A DNA stretch of 13,493 nucleotides from Gemmatimonadota bacterium (GTDB lineage Bacteria; Gemmatimonadota; Gemmatimonadetes; JACCXV01; JAHWKZ01), in NCBI GenBank assembly GCA_030641505.1, contig DAOWHI010000205.1, positions 1 to 13,493 of the forward strand. The letters run 5' to 3'. Each line of letters begins with the position of its first letter. The first letter of the stretch is position 1. The position numbers were made by a program, and so were the translations under genes. The notes beneath the pieces were generated by a model. The model searched no databases, was not told the DNA's origin, and saw nothing but the letters and a program-made list of their open reading frames with translations. Shown in pieces: positions 1 through 6,357 of this stretch.

Positions 1-147
1 GACGAGATAAGTACCGTCGATTGGCTTCCGCCGGGTCCGGTCGAGATCGGGATGACTGCTGGGGCGTCGACGCCCAACAGCAAGGTCGGCGAAACGATCG
101 AACGCCTGTTGGCCTGCCGCGGTCACACGGTCCCGGCGGTAGGCTAG
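1..147 (+). CDS. ispH: 4-hydroxy-3-methylbut-2-enyl diphosphate reductase, C-terminal fragment
   Basis: This is the last 48 codons of IspH (LytB), an iron-sulfur enzyme that makes isopentenyl and dimethylallyl diphosphate in the last step of the MEP isoprenoid pathway in the cytoplasm. Frame 1 is open from the first base of the window to a TAG at 145-147. It contains the family's C-terminal signature GMTAGASTPNSKVGETIERL (about residues 17-36 of the fragment), close to the usual G-[IL]-TAGASTP form. The 5' part, including most cluster ligands, lies outside the window, so the start and full length cannot be judged. The next gene begins 15 bases downstream on the same strand, which suggests co-transcription. 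Confidence 0.9.
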   Translation, partial: DEISTVDWLPPGPVEIGMTAGASTPNSKVGETIERLLACRGHTVPAVG

Positions 148-162
148 TCCGAGGTCGAAACA

Positions 163-1176
163 GTGATCGGGTCGTTCATGCACCAGCTCGAACGACGCCT
201 GGCAGCGCGTGACACGGAGCGACAGCCTCACGCCTTTGACTTGGGATTGGAGTATCTCGAGCCTGCACCGTCGCCGGGCCCGGATCCGGCCAGGACGCTT
301 CTCCAGTGGGCGCGCGACGTCGTCGAAGACCCAACCCGCTTTTTTGTCGACCCCGGCCGGCCCCCGTTTGCTGAGGAAATCGGCGATGATCGAGTTCGGT
401 TTCCGAGCGCGGTGCGCACGTCCGACGCGAGCAACAACTGGGTGTCACTGCGGTTGTTCAGAAGCGATCGTGCGACACGGCGTGCGATGGTTGTCTTACC
501 CCAGTGGAATGCCGACCCCGAGAGCCACGTCGGGTTGTGCCGGATGCTGGCCGAACGCGGGATCACCGCGGCTCGACTGACGCTACCGTTCCACGAGGAC
601 AGGAGTCCGTACGAAGGCGCTCGAGCCGACATGGCCGTCAGCGCCAACATCGGTCGCACGTTACGCGTGAGTCAGCAGGCGGTGAGCGACGTTCGTCGCG
701 CGCGGGCGTGGCTCGAGCAGCGTGGATACCACCGAATCGGCATCATCGGCACCAGCCTGGGGTCGTGCATCAGCTTTTTGGCGCTGGCGCAGGAACCGGC
801 GTTCAAGGTGGGAGTGCTGCACCACGTCTCGAGCTACTTCGGGGACGTCGTTTGGCGCGGGATCTCGACGCGACATGTCAGGGACGAACTGGAACGTCAT
901 TGCTCGCAAGCCGCGGTGCGGCGTTTCTGGGCGCCGATCAGCCCTATCCACTTCGTGAATCAGGTCTCGAGGCAGACCCACACGCTCATCCTCACGGGTC
1001 GCTACGATCTCACGTTTCCCTATGATCTATCGCAGGGCTTCCACCGCGCTTTCCGGCAATACGGGTTGCCACATCAGGTGGTCGTGGTGCCGTGGGGTCA
1101 TTACATGAGCGGCGTATTCCCGTTCAATGCAATTATGGTGTGGCGCGTTCTACGCTACTTGGACGAGCGGTTGTAA
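163..1176 (+). CDS. alpha/beta hydrolase family protein
   Basis: A 337-residue alpha/beta hydrolase of unknown substrate. The catalytic triad can be read: a nucleophile elbow GTSLGS with Ser198, an acid Asp282 in GRYDLTFP, and His313 in WGHY. The strand before the elbow (IGIIGTSLG) and the LILTGRYD strand fit the core fold. About 100 N-terminal residues precede the first core strand (MVVLPQW). No signal peptide or membrane segment is evident, so it is probably cytoplasmic. I chose the GTG at 163 because GAGG at 151-154 lies eight bases upstream; the ATG at 178 is an alternative. It follows ispH by 15 bases and probably shares its transcript. Family assignment is firm; a specific reaction (esterase, lipase or peptidase) cannot be inferred. 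Confidence 0.88.
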   Translation: MIGSFMHQLERRLAARDTERQPHAFDLGLEYLEPAPSPGPDPARTLLQWARDVVEDPTRFFVDPGRPPFAEEIGDDRVRFPSAVRTSDASNNWVSLRLFRSDRATRRAMVVLPQWNADPESHVGLCRMLAERGITAARLTLPFHEDRSPYEGARADMAVSANIGRTLRVSQQAVSDVRRARAWLEQRGYHRIGIIGTSLGSCISFLALAQEPAFKVGVLHHVSSYFGDVVWRGISTRHVRDELERHCSQAAVRRFWAPISPIHFVNQVSRQTHTLILTGRYDLTFPYDLSQGFHRAFRQYGLPHQVVVVPWGHYMSGVFPFNAIMVWRVLRYLDERL

Positions 1177-1185
1177 GTGGTACTG

Positions 1186-1210
1186 GGACGCCGGCTGGTG
1201 ACCGGCGTCC
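1186..1210. terminator. hairpin between convergent genes, possible bidirectional terminator
   Basis: A perfect nine-pair stem, GGACGCCGG (1186-1194) with CCGGCGTCC (1202-1210), closes a seven-base loop. It lies in the 41-base gap between the stop of the alpha/beta hydrolase and the stop of the convergent small gene, where a shared terminator is expected. Neither strand has a run of T after the stem, so it is not a canonical intrinsic terminator. Confidence 0.5.
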
Positions 1211-1217
1211 GCGGGAA

Positions 1218-1424
1218 TTACGACAGTTTGGCGGCGTAGCCGGGCTCGAAGGGATAAACGAGCTCGTCGGCGGGAAGTTGTCTGACGGTGTCGTTCTCGA
1301 AGTGCTTGACGGAGGTGTCATCCACCTTTTCGTACACCTGACTGACGATCGTTCGTTCTTGAATCTCACTCGCCAGAAGGAGCGTGTCCCCGGTGTCCAT
1401 ATCGCGCAGTGTCTTCGGTTCCAT
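1218..1424 (-). CDS. small acidic protein of unknown function (68 aa)
   Basis: I do not recognise this protein. It has 68 residues, is acidic, and has no signal peptide, membrane segment or cysteine. It begins MEPKTLRDMDTGDTLLLASE and ends at a TAA. Three things argue that it is real. AGGGGGGA lies about ten bases upstream of the ATG. A sigma-70-like promoter, TTGTCC-17-TAGTTT, sits further upstream at 1478-1506. Its third codon positions are rich in G and C, as in the neighbours. It is transcribed alone, toward the alpha/beta hydrolase, with a hairpin between the two stops, and divergently from the selenocysteine tRNA gene. The central part, with alternating hydrophobic positions (ERTIVSQVYEKVDDTSVKHF), could form beta strands, but no function can be inferred. 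Confidence 0.72.
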   Translation of the reverse strand: MEPKTLRDMDTGDTLLLASEIQERTIVSQVYEKVDDTSVKHFENDTVRQLPADELVYPFEPGYAAKLS

Positions 1425-1477
1425 CGTGTTCGTATCCCCCCTGTTTAATCCTGTTCACGGGCTCTCGACGTGGGGCG

Positions 1478-1506
1478 AAACTAGTCCTGTGGTATCAGCC
1501 GGACAA
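1478..1506 (-). promoter_or_regulatory. sigma-70-like promoter for the 68-aa protein gene
   Basis: On the minus strand, TTGTCC (1506-1501) is followed by 17 bases and then TAGTTT (1483-1478). Spacing is ideal and both boxes keep the most conserved bases (TTG; T-A-...-T). The predicted start near 1471 gives a leader of about 47 bases that carries the ribosome binding site. Confidence 0.45.
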
Positions 1507-1581
1507 CCGGTTGCTCATGATTGATCGATTCCTACCTTAAGTATCGAACGCTGCGATGGGTCGGGCTCGCGTCGATTGACG

Positions 1582-1680
1582 GGGAGCGGATGGGGTCTGG
1601 TGGCCTCTGCGGTCTTCAAAACCGTCATCGGGCGCGCATGCCGCGTCCGAGGTGGGTTCGATTCCCACACGTTCCCGCCA
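1582..1680 (+). tRNA. selC: tRNA-Sec (UCA anticodon), selenocysteine
   Basis: A 99-base selenocysteine tRNA that decodes UGA in selenoprotein mRNAs. By eye the fold is as follows. The acceptor stem is 1582-1588 with 1670-1676 (seven pairs, one G-U); the eighth position, G1589 and A1669, is a mismatch. The D stem has six pairs, GGGGTC (1592-1597) with GGCCTC (1602-1607), and a four-base TGGT loop. The anticodon stem is 1609-1613 with 1621-1625, and the loop CTTCAAA carries UCA at 1616-1618. A long variable arm of about nine pairs spans 1628-1650. The T stem is GTGGG/CCCAC with a TTCGATT loop, followed by discriminator G1677 and an encoded CCA at 1678-1680. The six-pair D stem, long variable arm and UCA anticodon together are diagnostic for tRNA-Sec and exclude an ordinary serine tRNA or a UGA suppressor. 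No selA, selB or selD lies in the window. Confidence 0.96.
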
Positions 1681-1689
1681 TCGTCAAAG

Positions 1690-1703
1690 CGGGGTTGCCC
1701 CCG
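1690..1703 (+). terminator. short GC hairpin just after selC
   Basis: CGGGG (1690-1694) pairs with CCCCG (1699-1703) around a four-base TTGC loop, ten bases after the tRNA 3' end. No T run follows. It may end or help process the tRNA transcript, but it is short and could be chance in GC-rich DNA. Confidence 0.25.
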
Positions 1704-1797
1704 ATTCCCGGAACACACGGTATTGGTCTCGGGTTGTACCGTGCACGGTGGTTTCCGATCTTGCAGGCGCCCCATCGCGACCGCTGAGCGAGGAAGA

Positions 1798-2511
1798 ATG
1801 ATATCGAGTGCGAGCACCGCGCGATTCCTTTGGTCGATCGCGACAGTTGGTCTTTTGGCAGGGGTGATGGTCGAACCGGCAAGCGCACAAGAGGTTCGGC
1901 CGTCGGAACCGGTTCCGATCGACTCGATGGACTTTGTCGCGGCGGTGGCAGATACGATCCCGTTGCTGGCGCCCCGGTTCATGGAGGCCGGAGGACCGGA
2001 AGAGTTATCACAGGTCCCGAGCGTTGACGCCCTACCGAAGAATCCCCGTAACGCGGCGATCCGCGCCTTCCTTGTCCCGGGCTGGGGTCAGGTATACGCT
2101 GGACATCCGTGGCGGGCGGCGTTGTTCGCCGGCGCGGAAATAGGGTTCTTTGCTGCCGCTTATCAGAAGCAGCGTGAAGCGCTCGACCGCAAGTCTGATC
2201 TGAGCTCCGCCCGCGAAGAGTTCTTTGCTACCCAACCCGATAGTGTGCTCGTTGATTCGTTGGCGGCTGAAGAAGCTTTTCAGCTAACGCCAGAGGCGGT
2301 CGCGATCCGGAGCGACCTCGAGCAGATCGAGGAGCGGCGCGAGGACTTCTACGCGTACTTCGCGGCGAGCATCATTTTCGCCGCTGTCGATGCGTATGTC
2401 TCCGCGCAGCTCGACCCGTTGACGCTCGACCTCGATCCGGCAACCGGACGGATTCGCGCCGGCGTCGAGTTTCGGATCGGTCGCCGACGCAGTACAGGTG
2501 AGAAGCGGTGA
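1798..2511 (+). CDS. DUF5683-type exported/membrane protein
   Basis: A 237-residue protein with an N-terminal signal peptide: a hydrophobic stretch at about residues 9-24, with likely cleavage after ASA-30. The core contains NPRNAAIRAFLVPGWGQVY (residues 82-100), the PGWGQ-Y signature of DUF5683 proteins. These are common in Bacteroidota and Gemmatimonadota and lack a known function. A hydrophobic segment follows at 107-121 and another at 186-201, separated by a charged, probably helical region (125-185). I start it at ATG 1798 because an open frame further upstream runs through the tRNA gene, and because the signal peptide begins here. AGGAAG directly upstream is purine-rich but lies very close to the ATG. 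Its stop overlaps the murI start by four bases (GTGA), which points to translational coupling. Confidence 0.82.
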   Translation: MISSASTARFLWSIATVGLLAGVMVEPASAQEVRPSEPVPIDSMDFVAAVADTIPLLAPRFMEAGGPEELSQVPSVDALPKNPRNAAIRAFLVPGWGQVYAGHPWRAALFAGAEIGFFAAAYQKQREALDRKSDLSSAREEFFATQPDSVLVDSLAAEEAFQLTPEAVAIRSDLEQIEERREDFYAYFAASIIFAAVDAYVSAQLDPLTLDLDPATGRIRAGVEFRIGRRRSTGEKR

Positions 2512-3317
2512 GCGGTAACGATCGCCCGATCGGGGTGTTCGACTCGGGTATCGGTGGTCTGACGGTGATGCACGCCTTGATGACGCGTTTGCCACACGAG
2601 TCGCTGGTGTACTTCGGTGATACCGCGCGGGTGCCGTACGGCCCCAAGTCCGCAGCCACCGTCAGCCGCTTCGCGTTCGAGAACGTTGATCTACTGGCGG
2701 CATGCGATGTCAAAGCCGTGGTCGTCGCGTGCAACACGGCCACGGCGCACGCCCTGGGACGGCTTCGCGAGCGGTTCGACTTGCCCATTGTGGGCGTAAT
2801 CGGACCCGGCGCGCGGGCCGCGGAGAGGGAGACCGCGAGTCGACGCGTCGGCGTCATCGGCACCCACGGGACGGTCGGCAGCGGAGCCTATCAGAAGGCA
2901 CTCCGGCGTATCGACGCCGATCTCGTCGTCGTGGCGCGGGCGTGCCCGCTGTTTGTGCCGTTGGCGGAGGAGGGAATGACCGATCATCCGGCGGCGCGAC
3001 TGATCGCCACCGGCTATCTGGCCCCGTTCAGAGATGATGGGATCGACACCCTGATCCTCGGTTGTACGCATTACCCGCTGCTCAAAGCGGTGATCGCCGC
3101 GACCGTCGGCGAGGGGGTGGCGCTGATCGACTCGGCCGAGGAGACCGCCAACGAGGCGGCTGCTCTGCTCGCTGAGCGTCGCCTCGCTCGCACCGCGGGA
3201 GAGCCCGAGCACCGTTTCCTAGTGAGCGATCTGCCGGATCAGTTCCTCAAGGTCGGCCAGCGTTTTTTGGGCCGCGAGATCGGTGCGGTTGAAGTCGTTT
3301 CTGCCGGCGCCGTTTAA
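2508..3317 (+). CDS. murI: glutamate racemase
   Basis: MurI converts L-glutamate to D-glutamate, which MurD adds to the peptidoglycan peptide, in the cytoplasm. The 269 residues match the usual family length. Signature motifs are in order: GVFDSGIGGLTV with Asp12, YFGDTARVPYG near 35-45, VVACNTATA with catalytic Cys75, and LILGCTHYPLL with the second catalytic Cys186. The GTG start at 2508 overlaps the preceding stop by four bases and has AGGTGAG upstream. The TAA stop (3315-3317) shares bases with the TAA of the convergent MFS gene, so the two genes overlap tail to tail with no terminator between them. Confidence 0.96.
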   Translation: MSGNDRPIGVFDSGIGGLTVMHALMTRLPHESLVYFGDTARVPYGPKSAATVSRFAFENVDLLAACDVKAVVVACNTATAHALGRLRERFDLPIVGVIGPGARAAERETASRRVGVIGTHGTVGSGAYQKALRRIDADLVVVARACPLFVPLAEEGMTDHPAARLIATGYLAPFRDDGIDTLILGCTHYPLLKAVIAATVGEGVALIDSAEETANEAAALLAERRLARTAGEPEHRFLVSDLPDQFLKVGQRFLGREIGAVEVVSAGAV

Positions 3318-4627
3318 GCTGCGCTACGCCGCGATTCGATCATCGCCAACTCGGGTATCCCCTGCGCCGCGCACGGTCCCTGGATCCCGGCCCGCGCCCC
3401 AGCGTACCGATCGGCACGTTCCCGCCGCGCCCGCAGGCGAAGCAGAACGGGAAGGGCGATGAGCGTGAAGCCGCCACCCAAAATGTAACCCTCACCAATG
3501 GAGCGGACGCGGGAGATGTACCCCAGCCCGCCCTGCAGCCCGATACCGCCGGCCGATCCGGCCATCGATTCGAACGACGTCACTGAAGCTCGGTGTTTGG
3601 AGGGAATGCTCTGGTGGAGGTACGCCTGCTTTACCGGCCCTGACACGCCCATGGCGCCGGCGACTACCATGAAGAACGCGACCGCCACCCAAAACGAGCC
3701 GGCCAGACCGACTCCCACCGCGGCAGCGGCTTGGACCCCCACCGCCCACAACATCAAGGTCGTGCGTCGCCCGCAAAACCGGGTTAGCCACTCGACCAAC
3801 GCGTTGCCGACGATGGCCGACATCGCCAAACCTGCCGCCACCGAGCCCGCGACCCAGACCGCGTCGCGTCCGACTAACCCTAGGACGTATGGCTGCCACG
3901 CGTAATAGCCCCAGCTCATGAAACCGACCTGAATGAACACAAAAAACATCAGCAACCGCACTCCGCCGGTGTTCCAACCGTAGCGGATCGACGCATCGGC
4001 GACGGACCGCATCTCCGATGGCAGCTCGCGCCAGCTAACGCCGCGCGGCACGAACCCGATGTCGTGCATTCGAAACCAGGCCACCCAGAACACGCCAAAC
4101 AGCATCGCGGCTCGGGCCCAATACGGAAAGTCGATGCGAAGTGTGCCTAACGCGCCGCCACTCAGCGTGCCGAGCAGCATCGCTGCGCCGCTGACCATTG
4201 ATCCGCGGGCGAAAACGGAGTCCAGGTCGCCTTGGAACTTCGATGCACGCAGGGCGTCGACGAGCCACGCCTCGACCGCGCCAGAGTAGAACGTGAAGCC
4301 GAGTCCCATGAGCACCGAAACGATGACAAAGGCGGTCAGACCTCCCCCGACACGTGCGATCGCCAGATAGCCGAGAGTCGTCGCCGTCAAAACGGCGACG
4401 CTGAGCAAGAACGACGCGCGTCGACCGGCGGTGTCGGCCAGCACACCTGTCGGGATCTCGAATACGAACATGCCCGCTGTAAACGCCGCATTGGCGAGAA
4501 AGACCTCAAAGATGTCGAGGCCGGCATCGAGGAGGAACAGGGTGTTGACGCCTCAAATCAGTGCCGCCGAGAGCGTGTACATGCCGGCGATCATGTAGTA
4601 GCTGCGGAGTGTCTGTTGGGTCGTCAA
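3314..4627 (-). CDS. MFS transporter, interrupted by an in-frame UGA at codon 25
   Basis: A major facilitator superfamily permease of about 437 codons; the substrate is unknown. Read from TTG 4627, the frame gives a normal first membrane segment (YYMIAGMYTLSAALI) up to a TGA at 4555-4553. It then continues in the same frame with GVNTLFLLDAGLDIFEVFLAN and the rest of the permease to a TAA. The loop 2-3 motif GVLADTAGRR is at about residues 61-70, and many hydrophobic segments follow. Homology-like sequence on both sides of the stop shows one gene, not two. From memory, relatives have tryptophan at this position (LIWGVNTLF). The longest uninterrupted frame starts at ATG 4471 (codon 53); it would lack the first membrane segment and has no clear ribosome binding site. 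The TTG start overlaps the lpxH stop (TTGA), so the pair is probably co-transcribed. It is either a fresh pseudogene, a sequence error, or less likely a recoded gene. Confidence 0.8.
4553..4555 (-). other. in-frame UGA codon 25 within the MFS gene
   Basis: The codon series around it is CTG ATT TGA GGC GTC. The reading frame is open for 24 codons before and 412 after, and the flanking protein resembles an MFS first helix. TGA acts as a normal stop for at least seven other genes here, so a general UGA-to-tryptophan code is excluded. I see no convincing SECIS hairpin in the following 60 bases; the best small stem is TTGA-GGCG-TCAA over the codon itself. Confidence 0.85.
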
Positions 4628-5388
4628 GAGTCATCATCGTGACCTGATCGGTCAAAATCTTCGAGTGTTAGTTTGCCGCTCTCTAGCCGACCGTACGTGC
4701 GGTGCTCGATCCAATCACCGAGATTGAGATAGACCCCGTTGTCGGTGGTCAGGAGCTCCGGACGGTGAATATGGCCCGCGACAACGGCTTCGTACCGGCC
4801 GCTGGACAACACTTCGCGCGCGGCGGAGCGAAGGCGGTCTTCGTAGACGACTTGTGCTTCGGGTTGGTGTGAGCGACGGCTGAGCGTGCTCGTGCGCGCC
4901 GCTAGCCAGCGACCGATCCGGGGTCCCAGGAGTCGAAAACCAAAGATCGAGGCCGGATGGTGTAGCACCGCGCGTATGATGCGGTATGTTCCGCGAGCGC
5001 CACCCAGCGCGTCGCCGTGACACAGCAGGAGTCGCATCCCGTCGACGACGAGCGTGTGTGGGTCGTCGATCAGCTCGAGCCCAACGATCGTCTCGAGGTA
5101 TCCTGGGTGGCGAGTGGTGCGGGCCCAATGGTCGTGGTTTCCACCCATGAAGGCGATGCCCACGCCCCGGCGAGTCGCCTCCTCGAGCGCCGCCAGCACA
5201 GCTGCTTGATCAGCCGGCGGCGGGGTGCCGAAGTCGAACCAGAAATCGAAGACATCGCCGAGCAGGTACAATCGGTCACCGCGGCGAAGGCGACCGAGAA
5301 ACGCGACCAGATCCTGTCTCTTGCGCGACTCGATCGACTCCTCGTCGCCACCGAGGTGAGCATCGGAGAGGAAGTAGATGACCGACAT
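4624..5388 (-). CDS. lpxH: UDP-2,3-diacylglucosamine diphosphatase (LpxH-type metallophosphoesterase)
   Basis: LpxH cleaves UDP-2,3-diacylglucosamine to lipid X and UMP in lipid A synthesis, at the cytoplasmic face of the inner membrane. The 254-residue protein has the calcineurin-like metal motifs in order: SDAHLG (Asp9, His11), GDVFDFW (Asp45), GGNHDHW (Asn84, His85), LCHGD (His124) and AGHIHRP (His206, His208). GDVFDFWF and the overall length fit LpxH and close relatives rather than generic phosphoesterases. I chose ATG 5388, which puts the first metal motif eight residues in; an upstream TTG at 5406 would add six residues. There is no clear Shine-Dalgarno sequence, but a -10-like TATGTT lies only eight bases upstream, so the mRNA may be nearly leaderless. 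Its stop overlaps the MFS start. Its presence implies an outer membrane with lipid A. Confidence 0.88.
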   Translation of the reverse strand: MSVIYFLSDAHLGGDEESIESRKRQDLVAFLGRLRRGDRLYLLGDVFDFWFDFGTPPPADQAAVLAALEEATRRGVGIAFMGGNHDHWARTTRHPGYLETIVGLELIDDPHTLVVDGMRLLLCHGDALGGARGTYRIIRAVLHHPASIFGFRLLGPRIGRWLAARTSTLSRRSHQPEAQVVYEDRLRSAAREVLSSGRYEAVVAGHIHRPELLTTDNGVYLNLGDWIEHRTYGRLESGKLTLEDFDRSGHDDDS

Positions 5389-5396
5389 CGGATCGC

Positions 5397-5426
5397 AACA
5401 TAGCAATTGGGTGGACGCGCCGTGAA
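5397..5426 (-). promoter_or_regulatory. candidate promoter of lpxH
   Basis: On the minus strand, TTCACG (5426-5421) is followed by 18 bases and TATGTT (5402-5397), with the ATG eight bases further on. The -10 box is good and the -35 box is weak. It overlaps the ftsY start region, so the two genes may interfere with each other. Confidence 0.3.
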
Positions 5427-6357
5427 CCGGCAGTTAGAGCGGGCCGACAGCGATCGCGAGTTCGGGCCGCGGCGCGGCCTGTGGCGGCGGATCAAGGATA
5501 TTGCGCTGATGGATGTCGCGGTGCTCGTCAAGGGCGTCGACGACGCAGCGCTCGAGCAGCTCGAGGAGCGGCTGCTGGGCGCCGATTTTGGGGTTTCGGC
5601 GACGCTCTATCTGGTGGACGAACTCAACGCCGAGTCAAAAAAGGGAAAGCTGAGCAGCGCGGAAGATCTTCAAGCGTTTCTGACGGCTCGCGTTGAACAA
5701 CTGTTGGCCACTGAACGTGGCCGCGACCTTGCGGTCGCCGAGCGCCCGCCGACGGTCGTGCTGCTGGTAGGCGTGAACGGGGTCGGCAAGACAACGACCG
5801 CGGCCCGCCTCGCGCGAATGCTCCAGGCGGACGGACACACGGTGCTGTTGGCCGCTGCTGACACGTTCCGCGCTGGCGCTATCGAGCAGGTCGAAGTGTG
5901 GGGTGAGAAGCTCGGCGTACCGGTCGTTTCGGGTGCAGCCGGTGGTGACCCGGCGGCGGTGGTGTTCGACGCGATCGAAGCGGCATCGAGTCGCAAGCTG
6001 TCGCATGTTATCGCGGATACTGCCGGACGGCTCCACACCCAGCGAGACTTGATGGCCGAACTCGAGAAAGTCGCCCGGGTGGCGGCGTCGCGGATCGACA
6101 ACGCGCCTCACGAGATCCTGTTGTGCCTCGACGCTACGACCGGTCAGAATGCGGTCGCTCAGGCCAGGGTGTTCGGGAGCAAACTGCCGCTAACCGGGTT
6201 GGTCGTGTGCAAGCTGGACGGCACCGCGCGGGGTGGTGTGGTGGTGGCCGTCCAGCGCGATCTGGGGGTGCCGATCAAGTTCGTCGGTCTCGGAGAAGGG
6301 CCCGACGATCTCATCCCGTTCGACCCGCATCGCTTTGCCGAAGGCTTGGTCCGCTGA
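5422..6357 (+). CDS. ftsY: signal recognition particle receptor FtsY
   Basis: FtsY is the membrane-associated SRP receptor GTPase that hands ribosome-nascent chain complexes to the Sec translocon. The 311-residue protein is the short form: an N domain (about 15-100) and a G domain, without the long acidic A domain of the E. coli protein. GTPase motifs, numbered from GTG 5422: GVNGVGKTTTAARLARML (P loop, 117-134), ADTFRAGAIEQ (146-156), DTAGR (199-203), CLDATTGQNAV, CKLDGTARGG (253-262; the usual TKLD has Cys for Thr) and FVGLGEGPDDLIPFD near the end. The GTG is preceded by GGTGGA six bases upstream; the frame could extend to TTG 5407. Lack of a separate M domain excludes Ffh. The gap to lpxH is only 33 bases, and recG overlaps its stop. 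Confidence 0.95.
   Translation: MNRQLERADSDREFGPRRGLWRRIKDIALMDVAVLVKGVDDAALEQLEERLLGADFGVSATLYLVDELNAESKKGKLSSAEDLQAFLTARVEQLLATERGRDLAVAERPPTVVLLVGVNGVGKTTTAARLARMLQADGHTVLLAAADTFRAGAIEQVEVWGEKLGVPVVSGAAGGDPAAVVFDAIEAASSRKLSHVIADTAGRLHTQRDLMAELEKVARVAASRIDNAPHEILLCLDATTGQNAVAQARVFGSKLPLTGLVVCKLDGTARGGVVVAVQRDLGVPIKFVGLGEGPDDLIPFDPHRFAEGLVR
6340..6356 (+). promoter_or_regulatory. ribosome binding site and CTG start of recG
   Basis: GAAGG (6340-6344) precedes CTG (6354-6356) by nine bases. The CTG overlaps the ftsY stop as CTGA. No ATG, GTG or TTG lies in the recG frame between 6210 and the conserved N-terminal sequence, so this site probably decides the start. Confidence 0.5.

Noticed and set aside
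1092..1448. Plus-strand open frame of 118 codons across the hydrolase end and the small gene
   Set aside because: It overlaps the hydrolase out of frame and is antisense to the 68-aa gene, which has better start signals.
1511..1549. Promoter for selC
   Set aside because: TTGCTC-16-TACCTT and TTGATC-15-TATCGA are both present, but each is weak or badly spaced, so I cannot choose one.
1576..1797. N-terminal extension of the DUF5683 reading frame
   Set aside because: It runs through the tRNA-Sec gene, and the signal peptide begins at ATG 1798.
1515..1982. Minus-strand open frame of 155 codons over selC
   Set aside because: It is antisense to the tRNA and the DUF5683 signal peptide, has Arg/Thr-rich low-complexity composition and no recognisable motif.
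4493..4552. SECIS element after the MFS UGA
   Set aside because: Only short stems (four to five pairs) are visible, with no apical GU-type loop at the expected distance. RNAfold or bSECISearch would be decisive.
4553..4555. UGA read as tryptophan by an alternative genetic code
   Set aside because: TGA ends the DUF5683, lpxH, ftsY, recG, manC, SPOR and GlmU-like genes at sensible positions, and Trp is encoded by TGG throughout.
4232..4642. Plus-strand open frame of 136 codons opposite the MFS start
   Set aside because: It is a charged antisense shadow of the MFS gene, without domain signatures.
6123..6353. Upstream extension of the recG frame
   Set aside because: It is out-of-frame ftsY sequence, Arg/Gly-rich, and would add 77 residues absent from RecG proteins.
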